Part shown: one piece after another, positions 23,371-35,813 of the stretch
Layout of the letters: every line of letters starts with the position of its first letter
How positions within the stretch are numbered: the first letter of the stretch is position 1
NCBI GenBank assembly: GCA_015847255.1
Contig: JADLZK010001180.1
Span: 1 to 64,000, forward strand
Direction: 5' to 3'
From: Hyparrhenia diplandra
Taxonomy: Eukaryota > Streptophyta > Magnoliopsida > Poales > Poaceae
Length of the DNA stretch: 64,000 nt
Program-made: the position numbers and the translations under genes
Notes under the pieces: generated by a model
What the model saw: only the letters and a program-made list of their open reading frames with translations
What the model was told of the DNA's origin: nothing
The model's database searches: none

Positions 23371-24614
23371 ATGGTATCTTCGAGCTGTCTAGTAGTGGAT
23401 CTAGAACGGGTTAATGCAAATCACGAAAATGACCGATCCGAATGGATCGGGGACAAGAACCCTAACCTAGGGTTTTGGCCGCAAGAGCCAAAAGAATGAA
23501 AAGTAACCTCAACCGATCACGGATCGGAAAAGAAAGAAGGGGATTTGATCAATCGAATTTCGGATCAAGAACCTACCAAAGGATCGCTGACCGACTTACC
23601 GCCGCCGCACGGGTCGCCGAGGTGCGGTTAAAGGGCACCACCACCGGGCCTTTCGGCGGGCGCGGCCGGCCCGCGAGCGCGCGCGGACCGACGAAGAGCC
23701 CGACGGCGGCGCCAACACCGCCTCCTCTTCCGATCCGCCATGGGCGGGTGACGCCGTGGCTCGCCGTGGTGGCGCGGCGCGGGCCGAGAAACGGAGGGGA
23801 GGAAAGGAATGGCCGCGCCCGGCCGGTCGCGCGGTGGAGGCGGTCGGCTCCCCTCCTCCTCGCGGACGTTGCCGCCACCGGCTACTGAGAGTTGCCGCCC
23901 CGTGCTTTCGGTGGTGAGAGAAACGGAGAAAGAAAATGAGCTAGGGTTTGGGAGTGACCGGCTATGCCGGGGTTTTGATCTCCGAAATGAGTCTCGCACC
24001 GTCGGATTGCATCCGCCCTAGATCCGACGGCCGGGGCGCCGGGATGTTTAGCCGGGGCGGTGTGGGTTTTGGCCCAGCGGGCATATCGCAGCGCGGGCGC
24101 TACCGGGCGGGCCGTGGGCGAATCCGGCCGTGGGCGAATCGTTTGCCCCGCCCTGTTAACGTAACGATGTCATTTTTCATTTTATTTTTCCGTAAACCGT
24201 TATATATTTGAATTTGATACAATTTGAATTGAAAGTTGACGCAAATCTTGTTACAAATTTTGTCCAACGATAATTTTGTGATGAGAAAAGTACAGTAAAG
24301 TTTCGGAAAATTGGATTATGAAAGTTTTAATGTTTCCGCTGCGTATGATAAAGTTGTTTATTTCTTTTAATTAATTTCGAACCAACGGGAGAATTTGATT
24401 TTAAGAATCACGTTTTTCGAGATGGTTATAATATTGTTATTTTTTTCGACCAACGTTGATAATAACAAAGTGTTATAATAAGCATGTATTATTTCTATTT
24501 ACGCCCAACGGTGATTTAGATTTAATGCATAAAGTGTTCCATGCAATGGCAATTTTTTATTTTGTTTAATTGTTCTCACTAGTCCGGAATTGTGATTTCG
24601 GGCGCTTCCTCCTT

Positions 24615-27600
24615 GATGGGCATGATCGACAAGATCCCGCGACCGAAAGGAGACAACTATCCGGAATGGAAAAGGAAGATTGACTTTGCCTTTCGTTGGT
24701 CGATGTTGATTGGGTGATCAACGAACCGTGTCCCACGAGCACGTGGAACCGGTGCGTGAGTCCGATGATAATGATGAGGCATGGGAAAAGAAAAAGAGGG
24801 ACTTTGCTCCCATAAGGATGTCATATGACATACGGCGTGGCGAGATGGCTCGGTGACAACAAGAAATGTTGTGCCGTGATTGAAAACACAATTGAGCCCG
24901 CTATCGCAGGCTCAATTGAAAAGTGTGTTTCTTGCCAAAGGATACCTTGAGAGGATCAAGACCCAGTTCCTTCGGTACCTCCAAGGTGTATGCCACCCAT
25001 TTGTTCAAGCAATTGACAAATGAAAAGTACACAGTGGTGGCATACATGATCACATTCTCGAGGATGAGTCACTTGGCAAATAAGCTTAAGGCAATGGATT
25101 TGGAGATTCAACCTCAACTCCTTATCCACTTTGTCTTTGCTTCCTTGCCTAAAGAGTATGACAACCTTGTGATCAACTACAACATGCGGCCGAGAAATGG
25201 GACTTAGACAAGCTCACCGCTTTCGGTGTGTTGATGAGGAGATAAGGATAAAGGGCCAGCAAGGTGGTCATCTGAACTACCTTAAAGGCAACAACAATAA
25301 CAACAAGGGTAAAAAGCCATTTAATCATGGCTCTCCCTCAAAGAAAGCTCCCATGCAAAGATAAGCATCAAGAACGGAAAGAAAAGCCACAGACCACGGC
25401 AAAGAAGGGCAACAAAGAAGGTGAAATGGGTTGTTTCAGGTGTGGTAATCCACACCACATTAAGAAAAACTGCCCTGAATATTTAAAGGAGATAATGGCA
25501 AAGAAAGGTGAGAACATTATTTCATTTGTAAATGAATCCCTGTATGTACAGTTTTCAAAGTCTACATGGTTTATTGATTACGGTGCAACAATTCACGTTG
25601 CTAATTCCTTACGAGGGGTTCCATTCGACGAGAACTACGCTAAAAAGAGAAAGTTCCATTAGTGTTGCAAATGGAGTCGAGGCTGCAGTGGAGGCCATTG
25701 GGGATGTTGCTCTAGAGTTGCCTAATGGCTACTGATCTCATTTTGAAAGATGTTTTTATGTTCCTACATTGCAAAAGAAACTTAATAAGTGTTATTAAGT
25801 TGGATGATTCAGGTTTTAATTGTAATTTTGGACATGGCCAAGTGTGTCATTTGGTTTAATGATATTTTTGTTGGTCTTGCCATCGGACAAGACGAATTGT
25901 ATATGTTATCGCTATGTGAAAAAGTGAATTCCATATGTGATGGTAAAGATGGCGTATCCTCGTCTACAAATGAAAATAGAAAAAGAAAGCACGAACTCCA
26001 ATCGAACGGCGAAATTATGGCACTTTTGTCGTTTAGGCCATATTTCGAGGGGGAGAATAGAAAGACTAGTTAAGAATGAAATTCTTCCTCCTTTGGAGTT
26101 CTCAGACTTAGAGCAATGCATAGATTGCATAAAAGGAAAGTATGTAAAGCAAATTAAAAAGGATGCCAAACGAAGCGCGGGAAAATTAGAGATCATTCAT
26201 ACTGATATTTGTGGTCCTTTTCCCGTAAAAAGTGTGGATGGCTATGACTCGTTCATTACATTCACAGATGACTACTCCCGGTTTGGCTATATTTATCCAA
26301 TTAAAGAAAGAGCAGAAGCATTGGATAAATTTAAAATATTTAAAGCTGAAGTTGAAAATCAACACAACTTAAAGATTAAAGTAGTCCGATCCGACCGTGG
26401 GGGGGAGTACTACGGTCGGCATACCCCGTTTGGTCAAGTTCCTGGACCTTTTGCAAGGTTTCTACAGGAAAATGGTATAGTCGCCCAGTATTCCACGCCG
26501 GGCGAACCTCAGCAAAATGGAGTAGCTGAAAGGCGTAACCGTACCCTCATGGATATGGTGCGCAGTATGATGAGTTACTCAACCTTACCATTGAGTTTGT
26601 GGATGGAGGCGTTAAAAACCGCCATTCATATTCTCAACGAGTGCCAAGCAAATCGGTGCCCAAAACACCGTATGAATTGTGGGACGAGGAAGGGTGCCTT
26701 CACTAAACCATCTGCGTGTGTGGGGATGTCTGCTTTGAGGCTAAAATGTTTAACCCAAATATTGGAAAGCTTGATCCCAAAACAAGTGAGTTGTCATTTT
26801 ATTGGCTATCCCGAAAGGTCAAAAGGTTTTCGTTTCTACTGTCCTGATAGACTCACAAAGTTTGTAGAAACAAGACATGCTATTTTTCTAGAGAATGAAA
26901 TGATAAGGGGGAGCATGGCAGCTCGAAAGATTGATCTTGAAGAAAAGCGGGTGTGCGTGCCCAATCCTATAATTCAAGAGCCATTCTTCGAGCTACACAT
27001 TTTTTTTACGCACCCGGCAATGCAAGACATTGCGGTGCAAGAACCTGTTGTTGTTCCTCCCGTGGTAACAAATGTAGCGAGAATGAGGAACCCGTTAATC
27101 GGGAACCTAATGAAGATGTTACCACAGATGAGGGGAGCAACACCGGCCTCAAAAAGAAGAGGTGCCAAATGAGGAGGCCCCTAGAAGGTCTCAAAGAGTC
27201 GAAGGTCAGCTATACCTAATGACTATGAAGTTTATAATATTGAAGAGTTTCATATGGAAGGTGAACCCGCCTCATATGAAGAAGCCATGAGTAGCATTCA
27301 CGCATCAAAGTGGTTAGAGGCAATGAAAGAAGAAATGCGTCTATGAGTTCCAATGATGTTTGGGACCTAGCGGATATTCCTAAAGGAGCCAAATCAAGAG
27401 GGTCAGTAAATGGGTCTACAAAATAAAACGTGACTCCCAAGGGAAAATAGAAAGATATAAAGCGACTCGTGGCTAAAGGCTTTACGCAAAGAGAGGGAAT
27501 TGATTACAATCGAGACTTTTTCTCCGGTCTCATGTAAAGATTCTTTCCGAATAATAATGGCATTGGTGGCACATTTTGATTTGGAGTTACATCAGATGGA

Positions 27601-28817
27601 TGTAAAGACGGCATTCCTAAATGGGGATTTGGAGGAAAATGTCTACATGGCACAACCTAAGGGTTTTGTCGTGGAAGGTAAAGAAAAGATAGGATGTCGC
27701 CTAAAGAAATCTATTTATGGCTTAAAGCATGCTTCAAGACAGTGGAACTTGAAGTTTGACAAAACTATAAAGAATTTTGGGTTTAAAGCAAATATCGAGG
27801 ACAACTGTGTATATGTAAAGTTTAAAAATGGGAAATATATTTTCCTAATCCTGTATGTGGATGATATTCTACTTGCAAGTAGTGATATGAATCTACTACA
27901 GGAAACAAAAAGTTTTTTGTCCTCAAAGTTTGACATGAAAGATCTTGGTGAAGCTTCTTTTGTTTTGGGCATAGAAATTCACCGAGATAGAAAAAGAGGG
28001 GTATTGGGACTGTCTCAAAAGGCATACATTGAAAAGGTCTTAGAGAGATTCAATATGCATAAAAGTAGACCATCACCGCACCCATAGTCAAGGGCGAGAA
28101 ATATGGGGATTTTCGGTGTCCCGAACGCAGTATGAGGTCAACCAAATGAAAGGGGTTCCATATGCTTCACCGTCGGAAGCTTACAAAAGATGCTCAAGTA
28201 TGCACGCGCCCGGACTTGGCTTATGTAACCGGGTTGCTTGGTAGATTTCAAAGTAATCCGTGTTGCACAATCGGGATTAGTAAAGAAAGTCTTACGGTAT
28301 TTGCAAGGAACGAAAGGCCTCATGCTAACGTATAGAAGATCCGACTCCCTAAAAATGTTGGGATATTCGGACTCGATTATGCGGGGAGATGATAGAAAGT
28401 CTACATCCGGATATGTGTTTACTCTCGCAAAGGGAGCAATATCGTGGAAAAGCTCTAAACAAAAAGATTACTACAAACTCTACTATGTATGCCGAGTTTG
28501 TAGCTTGTTATGAGGCGACGGGGCGGGCGGGTGAATTGGCTAAAGAAATTCTTACCCGGTTTGAAAGTGGTCGACGACATCCATGGACCAATGACATTAT
28601 CTTTGTGATAATAATCCAAGCAATAGAGTATTCTCACAACAATAGGTCAAGTGGTGCTACCAAACACATTGACATAAAGTACTATGTTGTGAAGGAGAAA
28701 ATCCAGGATCAAGTTATAAATCTTGAGCACATAAGCACCGAAAAGAATGCTTGCGGATCCGCTCACAAAAGGCTTACCACCCAACGTGTTCAAGGAACAC
28801 GAGCCGCATGGGGTTAA
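24615..28817 (+). pseudogene. copia gag-pol, multiply frameshifted
   Basis: 24615-25230: gag (KGDNYPEWKRKIDF, then LPKEYDNLVINYNM). 25433-25480: CCHC knuckle CFRCGNPHHIKKNC. 25563-25590: protease motif WFIDYGAT, where Y replaces the usual S next to the catalytic Asp. 25937-27172: integrase with zinc-binding lead-in, HTDICGPF, DDYSRFGYIY and GVAERRNRTL. 27560-28087: reverse transcriptase with MDVKTAFLNGDLEENVYM and YVDDILLAS. 28330-28560: RNase H (STSGYVFTLAKGAISW). There are at least six frame changes, so no complete polyprotein can be made. Confidence 0.9.
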
Positions 28818-29049
28818 CGGAAAGCCTATGATTCCCTGGACAATTATAAAGGGCCCAAAGTTAAAGTTTTATTTATTTCGCACTGTAGATGTGTATTGTA
28901 GCCGTGGAAATCTATCGGCAAAAGGACCGTGGACGATTGAGCATGTTCTATGCACAAACTGAGATGGAATAAGTAAAGTAAAAGTTCAAAGTGAAAATTC
29001 AAAGTGAAGGTTTAAAAGTTAAAGCGTGAGATGAGATCAAGGGGGAGAA

Positions 29050-29580
29050 TGTTAGAGTGATCTCAATCCCGAAGTTGTGCCCAACGGACCAACTCGGGCC
29101 TTGACCTCGCGCCTACGATCGGGGTGCCCAACCCATCTATGGTTGGAGGGCCCTGTCACACACAAGCGCTATATAAACAGAGGTGGGGTAGGGGCAATCG
29201 TTCACGAGATTTGACGGCCGCCACTCTTCCCAACCGACAAACCCTAAGCCGATCTAAGAGAGGGTGCGCAGCAAGTGACGGAAGCTCCTCCACGCCGCCG
29301 CCGCCGCCATCGCGACCGCACCGACTCCACTTCACCGACCGCCGCCGCCTCGAGGCGCAGAAGACCGATGGGGACTCCAACACCGCCGCCACCGCCGCCG
29401 CCGGATCCAGCTCCGCCGCCCCCGCCAAGAGCTCCGATGGTCGGTAACTCACCCCAGAACCCCTCTCGTTCTTCCCGTTTCTAGTAGATCGAATAGTTGC
29501 TAGAATTACTAGGGTTGTTCTTGGTGTTTCTATATCTGTTACCCGTCTAGATGCCATGCTAATGATCCGTTTATCTAACA
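29050..29580 (+). repeat. 3' LTR of the copia element
   Basis: 531 bases, preceded by the polypurine tract. The second GGCGG target duplication follows at 29581-29585. Confidence 0.9.
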
Positions 29581-30077
29581 GGCGGAGCTAGTCGCCGCCA
29601 CACCGGACATGCGAGGAGTCGTCCCCCGGACCCTCACACCTGCGCCACCTCGGAGCAGCGGCGATCGATTTCGCGGCCGCTTCGGCTGGGGTCGGGGCCG
29701 CCAGCGAGCTGGTCGCCGCCGCCACCGCCGTCCACGGGGAGCAAGGACGCCGCTAGGTACGTGGTGGCACCGACGGCGCCGCGCGCGTCGGCAAAGGCGG
29801 GAGCCGGAGGCGCCACGGTGCCGTGCCACCCGATGGCGTACCCGTACATGGTGCACTACTGCCACCACCCGGGGTACATGGAGCTGGAGTCGCTCCGCGC
29901 CGAGCTGGCCGGGCTCGGAGACGACGATGGCGCGACCGCGATCGCCATGTGCCACTCCAATACCACGAGCTGGGAGCCCGCTACTTCGAGATGCTTAACG
30001 CCGCGACGCGCGGGGAGGCGATCTGCCACTTCATGCCGCGGAACCACGTGCTGTGGATGCTGGCTGCTGACCAGTAG
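29581..30077 (+). pseudogene. BURP-domain protein, 3' half
   Basis: This continues the domain begun at 22380: CATS..AAIDFAAA, then PCHPMAYPYMVHYCH, AMCHSNTTSW and AICHFMP, i.e. the CH-X10-CH...CH...CH signature, ending with a stop at 30075. Apparent frame breaks: -1 in C5 29623-29627, -1 near 29652, +1 at 29754 (gives TAG), -1 in CCC 29977-29979. With the copia insertion the gene is dead in this sequence; the frame breaks are either decay or consensus errors. Confidence 0.85.
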
Positions 30078-31421
30078 CTGTAGAGCAGGCAGGCATGCCA
30101 GGCACAAGAAGCGCTGCCGCTAAATAAGAAAGAACAATGACTTGATCAGTACGGATTGGCAGATTATACGTTTGTGGCTTGTGAATCAACAAGTCTACAT
30201 ATATTTTACTATGTAAAATGTTCATGAGAAACTATTATCTAAGAATAATTTCACTGCAGCATGCACTATATTCAGCTTTGGGCTTTCCGCCACATGTGCT
30301 CAGGAGATGGAAACCGTCGGAAAACCCCTCAACCATTTTCTACTTGTACATTTGAATATGAAAACGAAAATGAAAGTGGTAAAGACAGACATGAAAACGA
30401 ACAAAAACTTTGGGAATATCAGGAATTTCAAAAATAAAATATTTCAAGCGGAGTTATGTCGAACGGTCGAAATACTGACCCATAGAACCAAACGCATAAC
30501 AATTAACAAGTGCAAGTGCACGACATTTGACTCCTGCGTGCGTGGAGGTGGCACGGGAACGCTTCCGCGTGGAAGGAAGATGTCGAGGACATTGCGACAG
30601 AACGTGCCGTTGCGGACCGAGGCGAGCACGTGAGGGTGGCGCACATACTGGACCGTCGCGCAGATACTGGACCGTCGGCAGGAATTGGCTGTGCTGCCGC
30701 CGGAACGATACACCATCCGAATGTGCGCGTACCAAGAAACGGTCCGCAGTGGCACGCTGGCGACAGTGTTCCCCCTCCCACACCTTGTTTCTATGCCACG
30801 TATCACCAAGACAGAGAATTTGTACCACACACTGTTAAGGATCCCGCAAAACACTCAGCTGCACCCTCTTTAACCTAACAGGAGACCTGTCGGCTGCTCA
30901 TTCCCCGACAGGCTTACGTGGAAGGATCTGTCCGGTATGCCGCCCATCCAGCATCCGCTCGGCGCACGCCCGCGGCGGGCCGAACAGCTTCGCCAGCGAC
31001 CCGTTACGTTGCTCATGTGTACTCGTACACCAGCATTCGGCTTTCGCCCTGGTGGTGGCAGAGGGGTGTGCTAGGGTCTGACCACCTTTGGTGGGAGACC
31101 CTACCGACCACCCCTACGTGGACCTCTGGTGAGAAAAGGTTTTCTATTGGCGGTGAAGAGCAATTAAGCATATCAAATGGCTATCTTTCTGAGTTGGCCG
31201 CGGCAGCATATGTGTGCCATGTAAGTGTTTTGCCCTTATGCATGATACTCTTTATTCTGTTAAATTATGTTGCCCTGACTGAAGACTAATACTTTTCTAT
31301 ATTGCGCCTTAGTATGTACTAAGTACATTCACCTTTTAGTAGTTATCCTGTACAAAGTAGTAAAATTGTCTTCTGAATTTCCTACCTACAGTTAGTGTTC
31401 TTGATTAATATATTAGTGATC
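30078..31421. other. BURP 3' flank and unassigned DNA
   Basis: GC-rich 30520-31100 is open in several frames without recognisable motifs. Small features are a 19-base period repeat of ATACTGGACCGTCG at 30646-30680 and a CCTGTCGG..CCGACAGG hairpin at 30890-30911. A plus-strand open stretch 31100-31219 ends at a good donor (CATGTAAGTG), but no acceptor or homology is clear. Confidence 0.4.
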
Positions 31422-31725
31422 GCGGACGTCTCCCCTATGGCGCCGACTCTGGGCGACTAGGGTTTTGACGGGTGCCGCCGGGGAAGTCCACCTCCCCCAC
31501 GACAGGGAGAGTCAAATCTCGTCCTGCTGGTTATCTATCCTTGTTTCGCATATACCCTGTGGTATTTTGCCTAGAAGGTTGTTGGTCAGACGTCTCTACC
31601 GTATTCTCATCTAGGGTTTTTGAGTTCTGCTTCTCGGTACGACTGGGGGTGATTAGGGGGATCTTTGCTGATCTTTCCCACCTGAAGTCAAGTCGAGTTG
31701 CACGCTCTTGATCCTGTGTGCGGCC

Positions 31726-33348
31726 ATGGCGTCAGAAGAAGGAGGCAACCGCGTGGATCCAGATCTTCTGGAGGCGGGTGCTGCGCAGGATGACGAAGAG
31801 ATAGAAGATCAAGGGATGTTTTCTGAGGAGGAGGATGATGATGTTGCGCCGATCATCCTCGATTTCTAAGATGCGAGCGTTGTGGCTACTCACCAGTACG
31901 TGATCATTGGCCGCTTCTACTCGGTACGTGGTTACAGTTTCAAGGGTTTGTTTGAAGCTATGCAACGGGCCTGGAGATTAAACTATGTTCCAGAGGTTAA
32001 GCGGCTGAAGGACAATCGTTTTTTGATTGAGTTGAGATCTAGTAGAGACATGGATTATGTGCTGCAAGGGGGTCCGTGGATTCATCGCGGTGATTCTTTC
32101 CTTGTTGCTGCTTATGATGGGAAGATGCGCCCATCAGATGTGGAGTTGAATTGGTTGCCAGTTTGGGTACGAATTTTGGACATGCCTCTCAACCTCATGA
32201 ATGAGAAGACCGGACAACTGCTTGGCAGTAATCTGGGTAAGGTCGTCATGGTGGGTAAGGATGCCAAGGGTCGGTACTGGGATGATTATATGAGGATTAG
32301 GGTTCTTTTGCCTATTGACAAGCCTCTAACTCGTTGGCTGAGAGTGAAAGATGGGAAGACAGGTGAAACCCTTCGGTTACATCGGTTACATGTCAAGTAT
32401 GAAAGAATTCCAAAGTTCTGTAGATTTTGTGGCCATCTTGGTCATATTGAGAAGGATTGCCTGCTGCCCGAGATGGAAAGGAAAGTGAAGTTTGGAATAC
32501 ACCTTCGAGCTTCACCGGAGAAAAAGTTTATGTTGGCACTACCGGGCCAACAGGATTTGAATGCTAAACGCTCGCTAGACTTTGAAGGACAGGGAGGTGC
32601 GGGTACGCAAGAAAGATGACTCAATTGGAAAGGAGAAAGAGAAACCACCGTCTTTGCCGGTGCGGGCACGCCCGCCAACGACCATCTCCCCGCGGCTACA
32701 AACGATATGGGGGCCTTTCTGGGGCTTAAGAAGGCCGATGCTACTGCAACTATTGCTATGAAGGTGCAATCTCTAGTGGTGCATGACGATGGACAGAAAA
32801 AACCTATGGTATTTCAAAGTGTGGGGAAGTCAGCCCAGCCGGGTGCGCACGGTGAGGAGGTGGGTGACAATGGGCTGCAACCACAACCACCGATTCAGAC
32901 TGCCCTTCACGAAACCATTACTGGAGTTGCACGGGATTTAGCTCGTGCTTTTGAGCAGCGTGGTGTGTTGAAGACACCAGCCAGCCAAAGGAAATTCAAG
33001 CAAAAAGAAGTTGGACATTCTATCAATGCCGGGTTACCAACAGCGGATGCGCTAGGTGTGACTGCTGAGGAAGTCAGGGAAGTACAAGTTGAGATACCGA
33101 ATATTTCAGAGGGTGAGGGTGCTCGCATGATTTCTGTGTGTCGTGGTGACAATCTAGATGTTGATCTTCGGGTAGTGGTAAAGGAAAAGGCAGTGGCCTT
33201 GAACAAAGAAGTGGGTGTCCTGGGAAAGCGCAAGGACGTGGACCTTAATATACAACTGGAGCGCCAAGCAGATAGTGTTGATTCTCGTGTTCGTGATGAC
33301 AGTAACAAGCGACACAAGGTGGACGGTGATCGACCTCTACCAACCTGA
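31726..33348 (+). pseudogene. LINE-A ORF1 (DUF4283 and zinc knuckle), two in-frame stops
   Basis: A single reading frame from ATG 31726 encodes an acidic N-terminus, a DUF4283 domain (YVLQGGPWIHRGDSFLV, VWVRILDMPLNLMN), a CCHC knuckle (CRFCGHLGHIEKDC, about 32418-32460) and a long charged tail ending RPLPT. It would be the RNA-binding protein of the LINE particle. Stops are TAA at 31867 and TGA at 32617; the frame continues unchanged through both, so these are point mutations rather than indels. Confidence 0.9.
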
Positions 33349-33379
33349 CGGGACCTCATGACGAGGCCCGTCAGGAGCC

Positions 33380-33791
33380 ATGAATCTTTTCAGCTGGAAC
33401 TGCCGAGGGTTGGGGCTCCCTCGGACAGTTCAAGAGCTTGTGGTTCTAGTAGGAGCAAAAAGCCCACGCCTGGTGTTCCTGTCAGAAACAAGAATGTCAG
33501 GTAATCGTGCTATGTTCATGTTCGTGAGTCTCCAACGGGTCCTCGCTTCCGAATCACATTTGTTTATGGGGAGCCTAGGGTCGAGGATCGCCATAATATG
33601 TGGGAGCTCATGCGTCGACTTCGTGGCACTTCAGTGGAACCTTGGTTACTAATTGGTGATTTTAATGAAGCTATGTGGGGCTACGAGCACTTCTCGGCAT
33701 GTCAAAGATCCGAAAAGACGGATGGCGCGTTCGAGAGAGGTGTTGCATGACCGCGGGCTTGACGAACCTTGGTTTTGTTGGTCTACCTTTT
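33380..33791 (+). pseudogene. LINE-A ORF2, endonuclease part
   Basis: It starts MNLFSWNCRGLGLPRTVQEL, the N-terminus of the apurinic-like endonuclease, with LVFLSETRMS. After about 33510 the sequence jumps to RFRITFVYGEP..LIGDFNEAMW, so roughly 150 bases of the domain appear deleted. The frame changes several times. It breaks off at GLPF, where the minus-strand LINE inserted. Confidence 0.85.
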
Positions 33792-33825
33792 TTTTTGAAA
33801 GATCCGGTTTCCGGCTTTGGATATA

Positions 33826-35325
33826 TGTTGACGTTTCTTAACGCACACGTATAAATCCGCAAGCGCCACGGAATTGTCGTTGTAGCTTTCACCCGGAAAT
33901 ATTCGTGGTATCGTATTTTCCACGTGGAACGGATGTACTCTCTCCAAACTAGCTCGCCCAAGGACACACACGACCAAAGATGGGGAGGATTAGCGAGAAG
34001 GATCCCTACACCTTTAATGTCTATGGTTAGCCGCCTCGTGAGCTATTTGTTCACTTCGGGCACCGCCCGCTCCCAACCGGGTAGAGTCCGGCAATTAGCA
34101 CTGCGCCACACCCGAACGTGGGGGGATTTCAAGGGACGGACAAGGCTTGTCACGACCAAGCCGCCTACCCCCTCAACCGTGGGATGCGCCACAAAAGGTA
34201 GAAAACCGCTAGCCCAAACACCATGTCTACGCTAGTGATTATCACTCTAGTGTTTGCCAGGTTCCCCGGTCAAAAGGTTCCACCACTAGAGTTCCGCCCC
34301 CGAAGGAACAACTACCGATCCCGCAAACAAGTAGATAAATCGTGGATAAACAAAAGACAGTAAAGATTATCAGGACCGTGGAAGCTTACTTAGCCAAGAT
34401 CCCGTTAAGGAGCCAAGCACCGAATCCACCGAGGTACAAGGTTGGGGAGACACCGACAAGTCCGGCGCTTCCCCCGCCACGACCCTTCACATCTCCTCCT
34501 CCGCCAATCTCTCTACTACTAATGAGGGCCTAAGCCCATTGGAGTGAAGGGGTAGAGTAGAGGGGAGAGCTCTCTTAGAGGAGAGGGAGAGACTCTTCCT
34601 TGGAATGGTGTGTGTTGAATGAGGGGGAGAGAGCCTCCTTTTATAGGTAGAGGAGAGGGGGCTCTTTGGAAGATGGCCATCCTCACATGGAAGGAGGAAA
34701 ACCGACCTTGGAACACGTTCCTAATCAGCCCAAACCGACCAACCAACGTTGGCAACACACTTTTTGGAAAGTAATGAACCGCCTCGAGAAAGCTGGGCCC
34801 GGTTGGCGGCCCGCCGTGGTGCGCGCACACCACTTGGTGCGCCCGCACCAAGATGTGGGCCGTTTGGCCTGAAATTTTGCAGGAGTGCGTGGGCCTCGGA
34901 GTAAGCTTCGTTTCGAGTATTTGTTCGCTGAAATCCGATTTCGTATGAGAAAGTTATGCCCAAAACATTGAACCCATGTCCTGCGGCCCGGTATGATTTC
35001 ATGTTGGATTTGGGCCTCGACTTTTTGGGCTTGTTTTATGGATTTCATCACCAGCCACACATTGAGCTGTACTCCTATGCACTTTAATGCATCGTGTTGG
35101 GCTCATTTCCATTGGGGTGAAGGATGTTCTGAAGTACGCTTTCCCGGAAGGCGCCTTTTGGTATATTTTCCACTTGTTTCTTATATAAATCTGCACAATA
35201 ATAATTTGGACACAACAAGTGGAAATATGTGAGTTATAAATGTATATGAGTATGATAAGGTATAGTTTCACTCCCTTTATGGTAGTAAGTTGACGGAAAA
35301 AATATGTCGTTGGTGACCGTCAACA
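33826..35325. mobile_element. Solo LTR, 1500 bases
   Basis: Begins TGTTGACGTTTC and ends GACCGTCAACA, with perfect 5-bp duplications ATATA at 33821-33825 and 35326-35330. It lies in the 3' UTR of LINE-B. It has no coding content; open frames across it are not real genes. Confidence 0.9.
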
Positions 35326-35813
35326 ATATATTAAGAAGATGAAGCAAATGTTACATTACATGCGCAAGAACAACCCTCGGCTTTGACAGATTGTCAACCG
35401 GGCGAGGAGAAATAAATGAACTACTCATAATCTAAAATCAAGCGATATGCATCATCTAGATGCAAGATCATGGGAGCTCCATGTCCATCCTCGTCTCTCC
35501 GCCGCGATTGCGGCTAGGGCCTTGCGAGCTCCCCGGTCATTGAGCCTCGCCGCTTCCGTAGTGCCTTGATCGCTTCCTCGGGGAAGTCCCGGCCCAAAGT
35601 GTCAATGTACTCTGCGAAGGCCGTGATCCGGCGTCGAAGACTTGCCATTGATGAAGTCCAGCTCGCGCATAAGCTTGAGCTGGGTGCGCGCGTGCAAACC
35701 GCACGGAGGAAGGACGAGCAGCTTGACGTAGACCGGAGTGGGTGGGTGCCCGATCTCTCTTGGACTTGCGCTGGCCGTGGTGGACGCGAGCTAGCGGTCG
35801 ACAACATCGTCTT

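Larger units (their letters stand above)
22849..29580 (+). mobile_element. Ty1/copia LTR retrotransposon
   Basis: 5' LTR 22849-23370 and 3' LTR 29050-29580 both begin TGTTAGAGTG and end TTATCTAACA. Perfect 5-bp duplications GGCGG flank the element. A purine tract AAGGGGGAGAA precedes the 3' LTR, and TGGTATC just after the 5' LTR is a partial initiator-Met primer site. The internal region encodes gag, protease, integrase, reverse transcriptase and RNase H in copia order, with many frame breaks. It sits in the same orientation as the BURP gene it disrupts. Confidence 0.95.
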
